Assembly: GCA_022779365.1 (NCBI GenBank) | Contig: JALFSI010000034.1 | Coordinates: forward strand, 27,626-91,625 | DNA from: CAG-170 sp022779365 | GTDB taxonomy: Bacteria > Bacillota > Clostridia > Oscillospirales > Oscillospiraceae | Direction: 5' to 3' | DNA length: 64,000 nucleotides | Shown here: positions 8,216-16,708 of the stretch, one piece after another | Position numbering within the stretch: the first letter of the stretch is position 1 | Layout of the letters: the number at the start of each line of letters is the position of its first letter | Position numbers and translations under genes: made by a program | Notes under the pieces: model-generated | The model's database searches: none | What the model was told of the DNA's origin: nothing | Seen by the model: the letters and a program-made list of their open reading frames with translations, nothing else

Positions 8216-9307
8216 TTAATTCACATTGATCGAATCGAACACTTCCAGCGGCAGCACATCGGCAAGCTCGGTCAGCTCATGGGAATAGCCGCCGGTGTAG
8301 TCGGCTGCGGCGACGGGGCTCTTGAACACACACGCCTGCGCATCCGGCGTGCGCAGCGAAATGGAGAGGCACACGCACGTCCCCTGGTCCGCCCCCGACT
8401 GCACCACGAGATTGCCCCCGTGAAGCTGCGCAATGCTGCGCGCGAGCGGCAGACCTGCGCCAACGCCCCAGCGCGGGTCGCCCAGCTCCACCGCGCGCGC
8501 ATAGCGCGTAAACGCCGAGGCGATCAGTGACGGCGCAAAGCCCTCACCGCTGTCCTGCACGCGAATGAGCGCACTTGTCTCCCCGCGCTCCAGGCGCACG
8601 GAGATCGTCCCGCCGGCGGGCGTGAATTTGATGGCATTGCTGAGAAGATTCAAGATCGCGCGCTCCAGCCGCTGCCGGTCGATCCACGCATAGAAGGTCT
8701 GCGGCGGAATGCTGCACTCGAGCCGGATGCTGCGCGTGCGGCAAAGCGGCGCGGTGCGCTCAAAAATGCCGTAGACAAAGCTGGTCATCTCCGTCTTTTC
8801 CAGATTCAGCTTCATCTCGCCGTCCAGCGCCGCGCGCAGATCGGTCAGGTTGCACGTCGTGCGCAGGAGTTGGTAGAACGCGTGGTTCAGCGACGCCATG
8901 CTGCGCTGGATCGCCGGGTCTTCCAGCTCCTCCAGCCGCGGGAACAGCGCAGCCGACGCGCCGAACAGGTTTGACAGCGGCACGCGCAGCGTCTGCGCGG
9001 CAAAAAATGCCATGTCGGGCGCAGGCTGCTCCGCCTTCGCCTGAATGACAAAGATCTGCCACCCGTCCAGCGGGTACACCGCCGCCTCCGCCGGTCCGCC
9101 CGGCAGCCGCAGCGGCAGATTCACCGAACCCGTCCAGTCGGTGCGGTACAGCGTCTCGTCCGTCAGGGCGAGGACCTGCGTATTTTCATGAACGTCCAGC
9201 GCCTGCGCCGCGCGGTTACAGTACGAGACTGTGCCGTCCTTCACCGCAAACACCGGCTGTGCGATCCCATCAAGCAGCTCGGTGAGCTGCCGAATTTCCA
9301 AACTCAA
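8216..9307 (-). CDS. Orphan PAS-histidine kinase-like protein lacking the phospho-acceptor His
   Basis: Soluble kinase-like protein (363 residues from TTG 9307; 399 from ATG 9415). A PAS-like domain (QLTELLDGIAQPVFAVKDG) leads into a dimerisation segment FFAAQTLRVPLSNLFGASAAL, which aligns with the usual S-H-E-L-R-T-P-L but has Gln for His (codon at 8993-8995). The HATPase_c domain looks intact: N-box LLSNAIKF, G1 DSGEGFAP, G2 GVGAGLPLARS. I prefer TTG 9307 because AAGGAGG precedes it by 7 nt, while ATG 9415 has no SD and the extra 36 residues match no domain; this choice is not certain. No response regulator is adjacent. Confidence 0.75.
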   Translation of the reverse strand: MSLEIRQLTELLDGIAQPVFAVKDGTVSYCNRAAQALDVHENTQVLALTDETLYRTDWTGSVNLPLRLPGGPAEAAVYPLDGWQIFVIQAKAEQPAPDMAFFAAQTLRVPLSNLFGASAALFPRLEELEDPAIQRSMASLNHAFYQLLRTTCNLTDLRAALDGEMKLNLEKTEMTSFVYGIFERTAPLCRTRSIRLECSIPPQTFYAWIDRQRLERAILNLLSNAIKFTPAGGTISVRLERGETSALIRVQDSGEGFAPSLIASAFTRYARAVELGDPRWGVGAGLPLARSIAQLHGGNLVVQSGADQGTCVCLSISLRTPDAQACVFKSPVAAADYTGGYSHELTELADVLPLEVFDSINVN

Positions 9308-9491
9308 ATCTGCCGCCTCCTTACCCCAACCCCGGGGCATCTCGCTCTCATCATCATTGTTTGAGTATTTCAAACCCTTATCACAGGAAAATATTTCTTG
9401 TCGTCCTGCTATCATAGCAGACTAAGACAAAAAATGCAATCTTTTTAAAGAAAAAGGCAAAAAGTTGCAAATTTACACCATTTTCGTTCAC

Positions 9492-9520
9492 TTGCACAGA
9501 CTTTGTTCTGGTGATATAAT
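9492..9520 (+). promoter_or_regulatory. Sigma-A promoter for the beta-CASP gene
   Basis: -35 TTGCAC, 17-bp spacer, -10 TATAAT (9515-9520), about 27 nt before the likely 5' end of the coding leader at 9554. Confidence 0.8.
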
Positions 9521-9553
9521 AGAAAAACACCACATCAAACGGGGGTCGATCGT

Positions 9554-11146
9554 ATGAAACTCACCTTCCTCGGCGCGGCGCACGAGGTCACCGGGAGCTG
9601 CACGCTGCTGGAGACCGGCGGGCGGTATTTTCTTGTCGATCACGGTATGGAACAGGGCGTGAACGTGTTTGAAAACGCACCGCTGCCCGTTGCGCCGGGC
9701 GAGATCGACGCGGTGTTCCTCACGCACGCACACATCGACCACGCAGGGCTGCTGCCCAAGCTCTGCAAGGACGGCTTCCACGGCAAAATTTACGCCACGG
9801 AAGCCACCGACGCGCTGTGCCGCATCATGCTCATGGACTCCGCCAACATCCAGATGTCCGACGCGCAGTGGCAGACGCGCAAAGCCGAGCGCGCGGGCAA
9901 GCCCGCCATTGAGCCGCTCTACACCACCGACGATGCCGCCGCCGCGCTGGCGCTGCTGCATCCGTGCGCCTACGGCAAAACGGTACGGGCGGCGGAGGGC
10001 GTGCGTCTGCGCTTTACGGACGTGGGGCATCTGCTCGGCTCGGCGTGCGTGGAGCTGTGGCTGACGGAGGACGGCGTTGAAAAGAAGGTCGTCTTTTCCG
10101 GCGACGTCGGCAACACCGGCAAGCCCATCCTGCGCGACCCGCAGACCGTGGACGCGGCGGACGTGCTCATTGTGGAGTCCACCTACGGCGGACGGCTGCA
10201 CGAGCGCACCGGCGACGCCGTCTCCGCGCTGGCGGGGTACATCCAGCGCACGTTTGACCGCGGCGGCAGCGTCATCATCCCTGCCTTTGCCGTGGGACGG
10301 ACGCAGGAGCTGCTGTATGCCATCCGCGAGATCAAGCAGAAAAAGCTCGTACGCGGGCACGACGGCTTCCCCGTCTACCTCGACAGCCCGCTCGCCGAGG
10401 AGGCGACGGCGGTCTTTTTGCAGTGCGACCCCGACTTTTTTGACGAGCCGACGCGCGAGCTGCTGCGTCAGGGCGTGAACCCGATCTGGTTTCCGAACCT
10501 GCATCTCGCCCCGGCGGTGGAGCAGTCGCGCGCCATCAACGACGATCCGCGCCCCAAGATCATCCTCTCCGCCAGCGGGATGTGCGACGCGGGACGTATC
10601 CGCCACCACCTCAAGCACAACCTCTGGAAATCCGAAAATCTTGTCCTGCTGGCGGGCTATCAGGCGAACGGGACGCTCGGCAGGAGCTTGCAGGAGGGTG
10701 TCAAGACCGTGCGTCTGTTCGGCGAAGAGGTCGCCGTGCGCGCCGAGATCGCCATGCTGCACGGCGCGAGCGGTCACGCCGATCAGGCGGGGCTGCTGCG
10801 CTGGGTCGAGGCGATCGCGCCGAAGCCGCAGTTCGTGTTCGTGAACCACGGCGACGAGGAAAACTGCGAAGCCTTCCGCGACCTGCTCACAAAAGAAGGC
10901 TACACCGCCTTTGCGCCCTACAGCGGCACGGTGTTTGACATCGCTGCCGGGCGGCTGGACTATGTTGCCGAGCCGAGGCGCATCGAAAAGACCGGCTCTG
11001 CGCGCAAAAAAGAGGTGTATACCCTGCTCGTCGAGACCGCGCGCCGCCTGCTGGCGCTTGCCGTCGCCTTCCGCGAGCAGTCCAACCAGCGCGTGCGCAG
11101 ATTCACCGCCGATATTCAGGCGCTGCTCGATAAATGGAGCGGCTGA
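9554..11146 (+). CDS. MBL-fold beta-CASP RNA-processing exonuclease-like protein (Ysh1/CPSF73 type)
   Basis: 530 residues. Metallo-beta-lactamase zinc motif LTHAHIDHAG (~56-65), distal ligands GHLLGSACVE and FSGDVGN, beta-CASP elements PAFAVGRTQELL, ASGMCDAGRIRHHL and GYQANGTLG, and a C-terminal RMMBL part with GASGHADQAGL and FVNHGDEENC. This matches bacterial homologues of CPSF-73/Ysh1 more than RNase J, which has a different C-terminus. Expected activity is Zn-dependent RNA hydrolysis in the cytoplasm; the substrate is unknown. The last ~60 residues (after about 470) extend beyond the RMMBL part and are helical. Monocistronic, with a strong promoter and terminator. Confidence 0.88.
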   Translation: MKLTFLGAAHEVTGSCTLLETGGRYFLVDHGMEQGVNVFENAPLPVAPGEIDAVFLTHAHIDHAGLLPKLCKDGFHGKIYATEATDALCRIMLMDSANIQMSDAQWQTRKAERAGKPAIEPLYTTDDAAAALALLHPCAYGKTVRAAEGVRLRFTDVGHLLGSACVELWLTEDGVEKKVVFSGDVGNTGKPILRDPQTVDAADVLIVESTYGGRLHERTGDAVSALAGYIQRTFDRGGSVIIPAFAVGRTQELLYAIREIKQKKLVRGHDGFPVYLDSPLAEEATAVFLQCDPDFFDEPTRELLRQGVNPIWFPNLHLAPAVEQSRAINDDPRPKIILSASGMCDAGRIRHHLKHNLWKSENLVLLAGYQANGTLGRSLQEGVKTVRLFGEEVAVRAEIAMLHGASGHADQAGLLRWVEAIAPKPQFVFVNHGDEENCEAFRDLLTKEGYTAFAPYSGTVFDIAAGRLDYVAEPRRIEKTGSARKKEVYTLLVETARRLLALAVAFREQSNQRVRRFTADIQALLDKWSG

Positions 11147-11157
11147 TAGGGTAAACC

Positions 11158-11208
11158 AGCCCCGCCGCGAAGCCAACCCTTCGCGGCGGGGCTGCGTTCT
11201 GTTTTTTT
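11158..11208 (+). terminator. Rho-independent terminator
   Basis: 15-bp stem AGCCCCGCCGCGAAG / CTTCGCGGCGGGGCT, then GCGTTCTGTTTTTTT. Confidence 0.85.
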
Positions 11209-11377
11209 GCGCAAAAAACAAGCACCCACATTTGGCAGCACCACACAAGAAAACCAATGCCCCCAGACAGAGCTTTTTTGCCCCTGACTGCGCAGATTTT
11301 TCTTGCGTTACACAAAGTAGCGCCGCAAAAAATCTGCTTGTCAGGAACGAAAAATCTTCTGCCTGTGGCGCTGCGCG
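11209..11377. repeat. Unassigned intergenic repeat-like segment
   Basis: No gene is supported in this gap. It holds several short related or inverted pieces (AGATTTTTCTTGCG, GCAAAAAATCTGC, GAAAAATCTTCTGCC) that end at the palindromic terminator. The make-up suggests an intergenic repeat family, but only this copy lies in the window. Confidence 0.35.
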
Positions 11378-11410
11378 AAAAAGCCCGCTGGAGTCCCAGC
11401 GGGCTTTTTT
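11378..11410 (-). terminator. Bidirectional terminator after rpsI
   Basis: AAAAAGCCCGCTGG / CCAGCGGGCTTTTTT; T-runs on both strands, 53 bp beyond the rpsI stop. Confidence 0.85.
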
Positions 11411-11462
11411 CATTGCTTTCTTACGCGGTCCTGCCTTTCGTGAGTGCTTGCATTCTGATAAA

Positions 11463-11867
11463 TCAGCGCTTGCTGAACTGCGGCGCGCGACGAGCGGCTT
11501 TGAGACCGTACTTTTTGCGCTCCTTCATTCTCGGATCGCGGGTGAGGAAGCCGGCTGCCTTGAGGGCGGCGCGGAACTCGGGATTGACGCCCAGCAGAGC
11601 GCGGGCGACGCCGTGACGGATCGCGCCAGCCTGACCGGAGACGCCGCCGCCTTCGACGGTGCAGACGATGTCGACCTTGCCGACCATGTCCACGGTGTTC
11701 AGCGGCTGACGGACGACCATCTTCAGGGTATCCAGACCGAAGTACTCGTCGATGTCACGACCGTTGATGGTGATCGAGCCGGTGCCTTCCGGGAACAGAC
11801 GCACACGCGCGATGGAGGATTTACGGCGACCCGTGCCGTACTGATACTGTCTTTTGCTCTCGTACAT
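11463..11867 (-). CDS. rpsI: 30S ribosomal protein S9
   Basis: 134 residues, full length. Shows the S9 signature GTGRRKSSIARV near the start, the conserved GGGVSGQAGAIRHGVARAL in the middle and the basic tail ending in SKR, which reaches the P-site tRNA in the ribosome. SD AGGAGG precedes the ATG. It lies 17 bp after rplM in the usual L13-S9 operon and shares its promoter. Confidence 0.98.
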   Translation of the reverse strand: MYESKRQYQYGTGRRKSSIARVRLFPEGTGSITINGRDIDEYFGLDTLKMVVRQPLNTVDMVGKVDIVCTVEGGGVSGQAGAIRHGVARALLGVNPEFRAALKAAGFLTRDPRMKERKKYGLKAARRAPQFSKR

Positions 11868-11884
11868 AGTTCGTTACCTCCTGA

Positions 11885-12313
11885 TTAGTCCAAAGTCCAG
11901 GCTTCGGGCTTCTGCGCGGCGTTCTCGTGCTCAGCGCCCTTGTAGATGTGCAGGCGGGTGAGCGCGGTACGGCCGATGCTGTTCTTCGGCAGCATACCCT
12001 TGACGGCAAGCTCCATCGCGAACTCGGGGCGCTCCGCCATGAGCTTGCTGTACTTGACCTCTTTGAGGTTGCCGATCCAGCCGGTGTGATGATAATAGGT
12101 CTTCTGCTCGAGCTTCTTGCCCGTGAGGACCGCCTTGTCGGCGTTGACGATGATGACGAAATCGCCGCAGTCAACGTTCGGGGTGAAGTCGGTCTTATGC
12201 TTGCCGCGCAGCAGCTTGGCGGCGGTCACAGCGGTACGGCCCAGGGGCTTGCCGGCTGCGTCGAGAACGTACCATTTTCTCTGGACGGTCTCTTTCTTAG
12301 CCATAGTGGTCAT
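11885..12313 (-). CDS. rplM: 50S ribosomal protein L13
   Basis: 142 residues. Typical L13: QRKWYVLDAAGKPLGRTA at the N-terminus, then LRGKHKTDFTPNVDCGDFV and the HHTGWIGNLK segment. ATG 12313 sits 7 nt after GGAGG; ATG 12304 (MAKKE) is a less well spaced alternative. First gene of the rplM-rpsI operon, behind a near-consensus promoter and a short structured leader that could carry feedback control. Confidence 0.98.
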   Translation of the reverse strand: MTTMAKKETVQRKWYVLDAAGKPLGRTAVTAAKLLRGKHKTDFTPNVDCGDFVIIVNADKAVLTGKKLEQKTYYHHTGWIGNLKEVKYSKLMAERPEFAMELAVKGMLPKNSIGRTALTRLHIYKGAEHENAAQKPEAWTLD

Positions 12314-12399
12314 TGTGTTTCCTCCGTTTGAAGGTCGAAACCTTCTATAAAAATTTTTGACAAATGTTGAGTGCGCGTATAAAATATCTCCAAACGCGC
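12314..12399 (-). promoter_or_regulatory. Structured 5' leader of rplM-rpsI
   Basis: Two hairpins on the minus-strand transcript: GCGCGT/ACGCGC (12373-12378 with 12394-12399) and GAAGGT-TTCG-ACCTTC (12330-12345), the second one directly before the SD. Ribosomal protein leaders of this kind often bind the encoded protein; that is only an inference here. Confidence 0.5.
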
Positions 12400-12405
12400 C
12401 CTACT

Positions 12406-12434
12406 TTTATACCACACGGCGCGGCGCGTGTCAA
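12406..12434 (-). promoter_or_regulatory. Sigma-A promoter of rplM-rpsI
   Basis: Minus strand: TTGACA (12429-12434), 17-bp spacer, TATAAA (12406-12411). Confidence 0.9.
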
Positions 12435-12545
12435 CGAGTTTTTCATGCAAAATCAAAAATTCATCGGGTGTCCTCCCGAAATCTTTGTTTTTCTCCCGGA
12501 TGCTCTTGAATACTCAAAACGCATTTCACATTTTGGAGGCAGATC

Positions 12546-13262
12546 ATGCAGAAAATGATGGGGCTGATGCGCCGGTGCATCGACGATTACCATATGATCG
12601 AGGCGGGCGACCGCATTGCCGTGGGCGTGTCGGGCGGCAAGGATTCGCTGACGCTGCTGAGCGTCCTCGCGGCGCTGCGCGCCTATTATCCCAAGCCCTT
12701 TGCGCTGGAGGCGCTGAGCATCGACATGGGTCTCGGCGGCATGGATTTTGCGCCCGTGGAGGCGCTGTGCCGCGAACTGGACGTGCCGTTCACCATCCGC
12801 CATACCGAGATCGGCAAGATCATTTTTGACTACCGCAAGGAGAAAAATCCGTGCTCGATGTGCGCGAAAATGCGCCGCGGGGCGCTGAACGACCTGATTT
12901 TAGAGCACGGCTTTAATAAGGTGGCGCTGGGTCATCATTTCGACGACGCGGTGGAGACGATGCTCATGAGCCTGCTCTACGAAGGGCGCATCGGCTGCTT
13001 TGAGCCGGTGACGTACCTCAGCCGCACGGGTGTGACGCAGATCCGCCCGATGCTGTATGTGGGCGAGCAGGCGATCGAGCATTTTGCCGCGCGGATGCAG
13101 CTGCCGGTGGTGCACAACACCTGCCCCGCCGACAAGCACACCAAGCGGCAGGAGGTCAAGGAGCTGATCGTCACGTTACAGGCACAGTACCCCGACCTCA
13201 AAACGAAGATCTTCGGCGCAATGCAGCGCCTGCCCCTGCCCAAATGGGGCGTGGAGAGCTGA
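12546..13262 (+). CDS. TtcA-family tRNA thiolation ATPase (PP-loop)
   Basis: 238 residues. PP-loop SGGKDSLTLL at residues ~29-38 adenylates the target base; CSMC (~99-102) and a later Cys in HNTCPADK are in the places where TtcA holds its Fe-S cluster. GHHFDDAVETMLM is also typical. Expected to thiolate a tRNA base, C32 in classical TtcA; the exact position in this family member is not certain. SD GGAGG 6 nt before the ATG. Divergent from rplM; only a weak promoter is visible. Confidence 0.85.
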   Translation: MQKMMGLMRRCIDDYHMIEAGDRIAVGVSGGKDSLTLLSVLAALRAYYPKPFALEALSIDMGLGGMDFAPVEALCRELDVPFTIRHTEIGKIIFDYRKEKNPCSMCAKMRRGALNDLILEHGFNKVALGHHFDDAVETMLMSLLYEGRIGCFEPVTYLSRTGVTQIRPMLYVGEQAIEHFAARMQLPVVHNTCPADKHTKRQEVKELIVTLQAQYPDLKTKIFGAMQRLPLPKWGVES

Positions 13263-13345
13263 GGCTTTTGCGCCGCACCAAAGCCTCCCCTTGGTCATCA
13301 AGAGAAGCCTTGGATTTTAGTAGACCCGCCGGTTCGGCGCACACC

Positions 13346-13505
13346 CTTGCCTCCCCCTTTGGGGGAGGTGTCCGAGCACAGCGAGGACGGAGAGGGTAAA
13401 TAATGAAGACCCTCTCAGTCGCCTTCGGCGACAGCTCTCCCAGAGGGAGAGCCAAGCGCCCTCTCAGTCAGCTTCGCTGACAGCTCTCCCAAAGGGAGAG
13501 CCAAG
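13346..13505. repeat. Type A MITE-like repeat, copy 2 (double right arm)
   Basis: Left arm CTTGCCTCCCCCTTT..., centre GGAGAGGGT, then two consecutive right arms GACAGCTCTCCC...GAGAGCCAAG, the second preceded by CCCTCTCAGTCAGCTTCGCT. It is joined by a short linker to a type C palindrome. The 13263-13345 stretch before it holds AAGCCTCCCCTTGGTCATC, also seen near 44377 and 63380. Confidence 0.75.
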
Positions 13506-13542
13506 GGACTTTTGCAAATCAGCACTGCCTCAGAAAAACGCT

Positions 13543-13574
13543 GGGAGGGGCAAGCCCCTCCCCTACGTTACGAC
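13543..13574. repeat. Type C palindromic repeat
   Basis: GGGAGGGGCAAGCCCCTCCC followed by CTACGTTACGACT; inverted orientation relative to the 8001 copy and next to type A copy 2. Confidence 0.6.
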
Positions 13575-13603
13575 TGGGAACGTACCTTTCCGCTATAACG
13601 AGC

Positions 13604-13634
13604 GCGCCCCGTTCCGGGTCGGAACGGGGCGCAC
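13604..13634 (-). terminator. Hairpin after putP
   Basis: 12-bp stem GCGCCCCGTTCC / GGAACGGGGCGC just beyond the stop. There is no good T-run on the minus strand, so termination may be weak. Confidence 0.5.
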
Positions 13635-13639
13635 ATTGT

Positions 13640-15202
13640 TTATTCTGCGGTCTTGGCGCGTTCGAACTCTTCCTGAATTTCGGCGGAGGGCGCTTTGGTG
13701 AGCAGCGAGACCACCACGATCAGGATGCAGGAGAAGAGGAACGCGGGCAGCAGCTCGTAGATGCCGAGCAGGCCGCCGAGGGGCTTGATGACGAGCTTCC
13801 AGAGGAACACCATGCCGCCGCCGCCGACCATACCGGCGATCGCGCCGGCGCGGGTGGTGCGCTTCCAGAACAGAGAGAAGAGCACCAGCGGGCCGAACGT
13901 CGCGCCGAAGCCAGCCCACGCGAACGAGACGATGGTAAAGATGATGCTGTTTTCGTCCAGCGCGATGATCATGCCGATGATGGCGACCACCAGCAGCGCG
14001 ATGCGCGAGACGGTCATGACCTGCTTATCCGTCGCGTCCTTCTTGAAAACGCCCTGATAGAGGTTCTTGGAGAAAGCGCTGGCGGCGATGAGCAGGTAGG
14101 AGTCGGACGAGCTGATCGTCGCGGCGAGGATGCCCGCCATGACAAGACCGGCAAACAGCGGATGCAGGAGCATCTGCGAGAGCACGACGAATACATTTTC
14201 CGCCTGCGAGGCGGTATCCAGCGCGGTGGGCAGGAGCACGCGCCCCATCGTGCCGATGAACACGGCGGCGGTCAGCGAAATGACGACCCAGGCCGTGGCG
14301 ATGCGGCGCGACTGCGTCAGCTCGCTCGTGCGGCGGATGGCGATGAAGCGGAGCAGGACCTGCGGCATCCCGAAATAGCCCAGACCCCACGCGATCTCGG
14401 AGAGGACGGAGAGCGGCGGATAGGACTCGGCGCTGCCGAACAGCGGCTGACCGGCAGCGGAGAGCTGCTGCACGCCGCCTGCGTCCACCTGCGGGGTCGC
14501 CTTAAAGAAGAAGTCAAAGAAGCCGGGAATGGACTTGGCGTTTTCCACCACAGCGGAAAAGCCGCCCGCAGCCGAGACGCCCAGCACCAGCACCGTGACG
14601 AGTGCGAAGATCATCACGACTGCCTGCATGAAGTCGGACGCGGACTCGGCGAGGAAGCCGCCGAGGAACGTATAGAGCAGCACGAACAGCGCGCCCACGA
14701 CCATCATGAGCTGATAGCTCTGCCCGAACAGCTTGGAAAACAGCTTGCCGCAGGTGACAAAGCAGCTGCCGGCGTACACGGCAAAGAACACCAGAATGAA
14801 CACCGAAGCGATGGTCATGATGACCTTTTTCTTCTCACGGAAGCGGTTGGACAAAAAGTCCGGCACGGTGATGGCGTTGCCCGCCACGAGCGAATAGCGG
14901 CGCAGGGGCTTTGCAACGATCAGCCAGTTGAGATAGGTGCCCACGGCAAGACCGATGGCGGTCCACACCGCGCCGCTGATGCCGCACCAGTAGGCAACGC
15001 CGGGCAGCCCCATCAGAAGCCAGCCGCTCATGTCCGAGGCCTCGGCGCTCATCGCCGCGACCCACGGGCCGAGCGTCCTGCCGCCGATAAAATAGTTTTC
15101 CGAGTTCTGATTGGCGCGCTTTGCAAACGCCACACCGATCCCGATGACAACGACCATGTAGCAGACCATGGCGATCAGGATCTGTACGGAATCTCCAGTC
15201 AT
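13640..15202 (-). CDS. putP: Sodium:proline symporter (SSS family)
   Basis: 520 residues, about 13 membrane helices. The Na+/proline layout is seen from the start (ILIAMVCYMVVVIGIGVAFAK), with NYFIGGRTLGPWVAAMSAEASDMSGWLLMGLPG in the conserved helix 2 region and SSDSYLLIAASAFSKNLYQ in helix 8, where the second sodium site lies. Imports proline with Na+ for nutrition or osmotic balance. The ATG follows AAGAGGAGAG. Monocistronic, with a ~110-nt leader; substrate specificity within SSS is inferred from resemblance to PutP. Confidence 0.9.
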   Translation of the reverse strand: MTGDSVQILIAMVCYMVVVIGIGVAFAKRANQNSENYFIGGRTLGPWVAAMSAEASDMSGWLLMGLPGVAYWCGISGAVWTAIGLAVGTYLNWLIVAKPLRRYSLVAGNAITVPDFLSNRFREKKKVIMTIASVFILVFFAVYAGSCFVTCGKLFSKLFGQSYQLMMVVGALFVLLYTFLGGFLAESASDFMQAVVMIFALVTVLVLGVSAAGGFSAVVENAKSIPGFFDFFFKATPQVDAGGVQQLSAAGQPLFGSAESYPPLSVLSEIAWGLGYFGMPQVLLRFIAIRRTSELTQSRRIATAWVVISLTAAVFIGTMGRVLLPTALDTASQAENVFVVLSQMLLHPLFAGLVMAGILAATISSSDSYLLIAASAFSKNLYQGVFKKDATDKQVMTVSRIALLVVAIIGMIIALDENSIIFTIVSFAWAGFGATFGPLVLFSLFWKRTTRAGAIAGMVGGGGMVFLWKLVIKPLGGLLGIYELLPAFLFSCILIVVVSLLTKAPSAEIQEEFERAKTAE

Positions 15203-15327
15203 AGCTTTTCTCTCCTCTTAAAAAACGTTGCCGCCATTTGCAGCACGGGCGGGCGCGGGCTGCAAAACACGCAGCCGAACGTCCCAAGTTCCCGGTATAG
15301 ACCGCAAACAGCAGCACTTTAACGTGA

Positions 15328-15336
15328 TTATAGCAC
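15328..15336 (-). promoter_or_regulatory. Extended -10 promoter of putP
   Basis: Minus strand TGCTATAAT with no good -35 at 17 bp. The leader to the ATG (~110 nt) includes a GCTGC-GTGTTTT-GCAGC hairpin of unknown role. Confidence 0.55.
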
Positions 15337-15404
15337 AGCGCTTTACTGAGGACAAGTCAAAATTTCGCAATTTCCCGCTTTTTCTCGCGGAATGAAATAT
15401 TCAG

Positions 15405-15433
15405 TTGAAAGATGAAGGATTTGGAGATATACT
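15405..15433 (+). promoter_or_regulatory. Sigma-A promoter of wecC-wecB-rhaB
   Basis: TTGAAA, 17-bp spacer, TATACT (15428-15433), 55 bp before the wecC ATG. Confidence 0.8.
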
Positions 15434-15488
15434 ATACTTGAATATAATTGCCCGCATTATGCGCGGGCGAAAAGCAGAGGAGAACACA

Positions 15489-16697
15489 ATGGTCAATGTC
15501 ATTGGTCTTGGCTATATTGGGCTGCCCACGGCGCTGATGCTCGCGTCGCACGGCGTTGAGGTCGTGGGCACGGATTATAACGAGGCGCTGGTCAAAACGC
15601 TGCGCGCCGGAAAAACGACGTTTCAGGAAAAGGGTCTGGACGAGCTGTTTGCAAGCGCGCTCGCGGCGGGCATCGCGTTTACGGGCGAGTATCAGGTCAC
15701 GGATACCTACATCGTCTCCGTCCCCACGCCCTACGACCCGTTCAGCAAAAAGGTAGATGCAAAATTCGTCTGCGCGGCGGTGCAGGAGGTACTGAACGTG
15801 TGCCCGGAGGGCGCGTGCGTGGTGATCGAATCGACGATCTCCCCCGGCACGATCGACCGCTTTGTCCGCCCGCTCATTGCGCAGTCGGACAAGTCCGTCT
15901 CGCTCGTGCACGCGCCGGAGCGCATCATCCCCGGCAACATGGTCTATGAGCTGCTGCACAACAACCGCACCATCGGCGCGGACGATCCGGCGGTGGGCGA
16001 AAAGATCAAAGCGCTCTACGCCTCGTTCTGTCAGGGACAGATCGTGGTGACGGACATCCGCACGGCGGAGATGACGAAGGTCGTGGAAAATACGTTCCGC
16101 GCCGTCAACATCGCCTTTGCCAACGAGCTGGCGCAGATCTGCCGGCACGACGGCATGGACGTGCAGGAGATCATCCGCATCTGCAATATGCACCCGCGCG
16201 TGAATATTTTGCAGCCCGGCCCGGGCGTGGGCGGGCACTGCATCTCGGTCGATCCGTGGTTTTTGGTCGGCGACTACCCCGCCCTCACGGCGGTGACGGG
16301 CGCTGCCATGCGCGTCAACGCCGCCATGCCGGAGTATGTGCTCGGGCGCATCCGCGACATCATGGACGATACCGGCATCACCGATCCCGCGCGCGTGGGT
16401 CTGTACGGGCTGACGTACAAGGAAAATGTGGACGACTGCCGCGAATCGCCCACGCTCCAGCTTTTGGAGTGTCAGAAGCGCCACCTCGCCGCGCCGCTCA
16501 AGGTCTATGACCCGATGGTCGCGCGCGATCTGGTCGAAAATCAGTACCACGAGCTGGACGCGTTTTTGCGGGATGTTGATCTCGTCGTCATCATGGTCGG
16601 GCATAACGAGCTCAAGGAAAACATGGAAAAGCTCGCCGGAAAGACCGTGCTCGACACGCGCATGGTGTGCACGCTGCCGGGCGTTTACCGGCTGTAA
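15489..16697 (+). CDS. wecC: UDP-N-acetyl-D-mannosaminuronate-type nucleotide sugar dehydrogenase
   Basis: 402 residues. Rossmann NAD motif GLGYIGLPTALML at the N-terminus; VPTPYDPF; ESTISPGTIDRF; catalytic Cys in GVGGHCISVDPWFLV. The DPWFLV form fits UDP-ManNAc dehydrogenases (WecC/MnaB) better than UDP-glucose dehydrogenase. Oxidises UDP-ManNAc, made by the next gene, to the uronate for surface polysaccharide. Start chosen at ATG 15489 because AGAGGAG precedes it and the protein begins with the NAD motif; the in-frame upstream extension overlaps the promoter. Confidence 0.9.
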   Translation: MVNVIGLGYIGLPTALMLASHGVEVVGTDYNEALVKTLRAGKTTFQEKGLDELFASALAAGIAFTGEYQVTDTYIVSVPTPYDPFSKKVDAKFVCAAVQEVLNVCPEGACVVIESTISPGTIDRFVRPLIAQSDKSVSLVHAPERIIPGNMVYELLHNNRTIGADDPAVGEKIKALYASFCQGQIVVTDIRTAEMTKVVENTFRAVNIAFANELAQICRHDGMDVQEIIRICNMHPRVNILQPGPGVGGHCISVDPWFLVGDYPALTAVTGAAMRVNAAMPEYVLGRIRDIMDDTGITDPARVGLYGLTYKENVDDCRESPTLQLLECQKRHLAAPLKVYDPMVARDLVENQYHELDAFLRDVDLVVIMVGHNELKENMEKLAGKTVLDTRMVCTLPGVYRL

Positions 16698-16708
16698 GGA
16701 GGCGCAAC

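Noticed and set aside
9488..11413. 641-codon minus-strand open frame
   Set aside because: Antisense to the beta-CASP gene in GC-rich DNA; low-complexity His/Arg-rich product with no domain and no SD.
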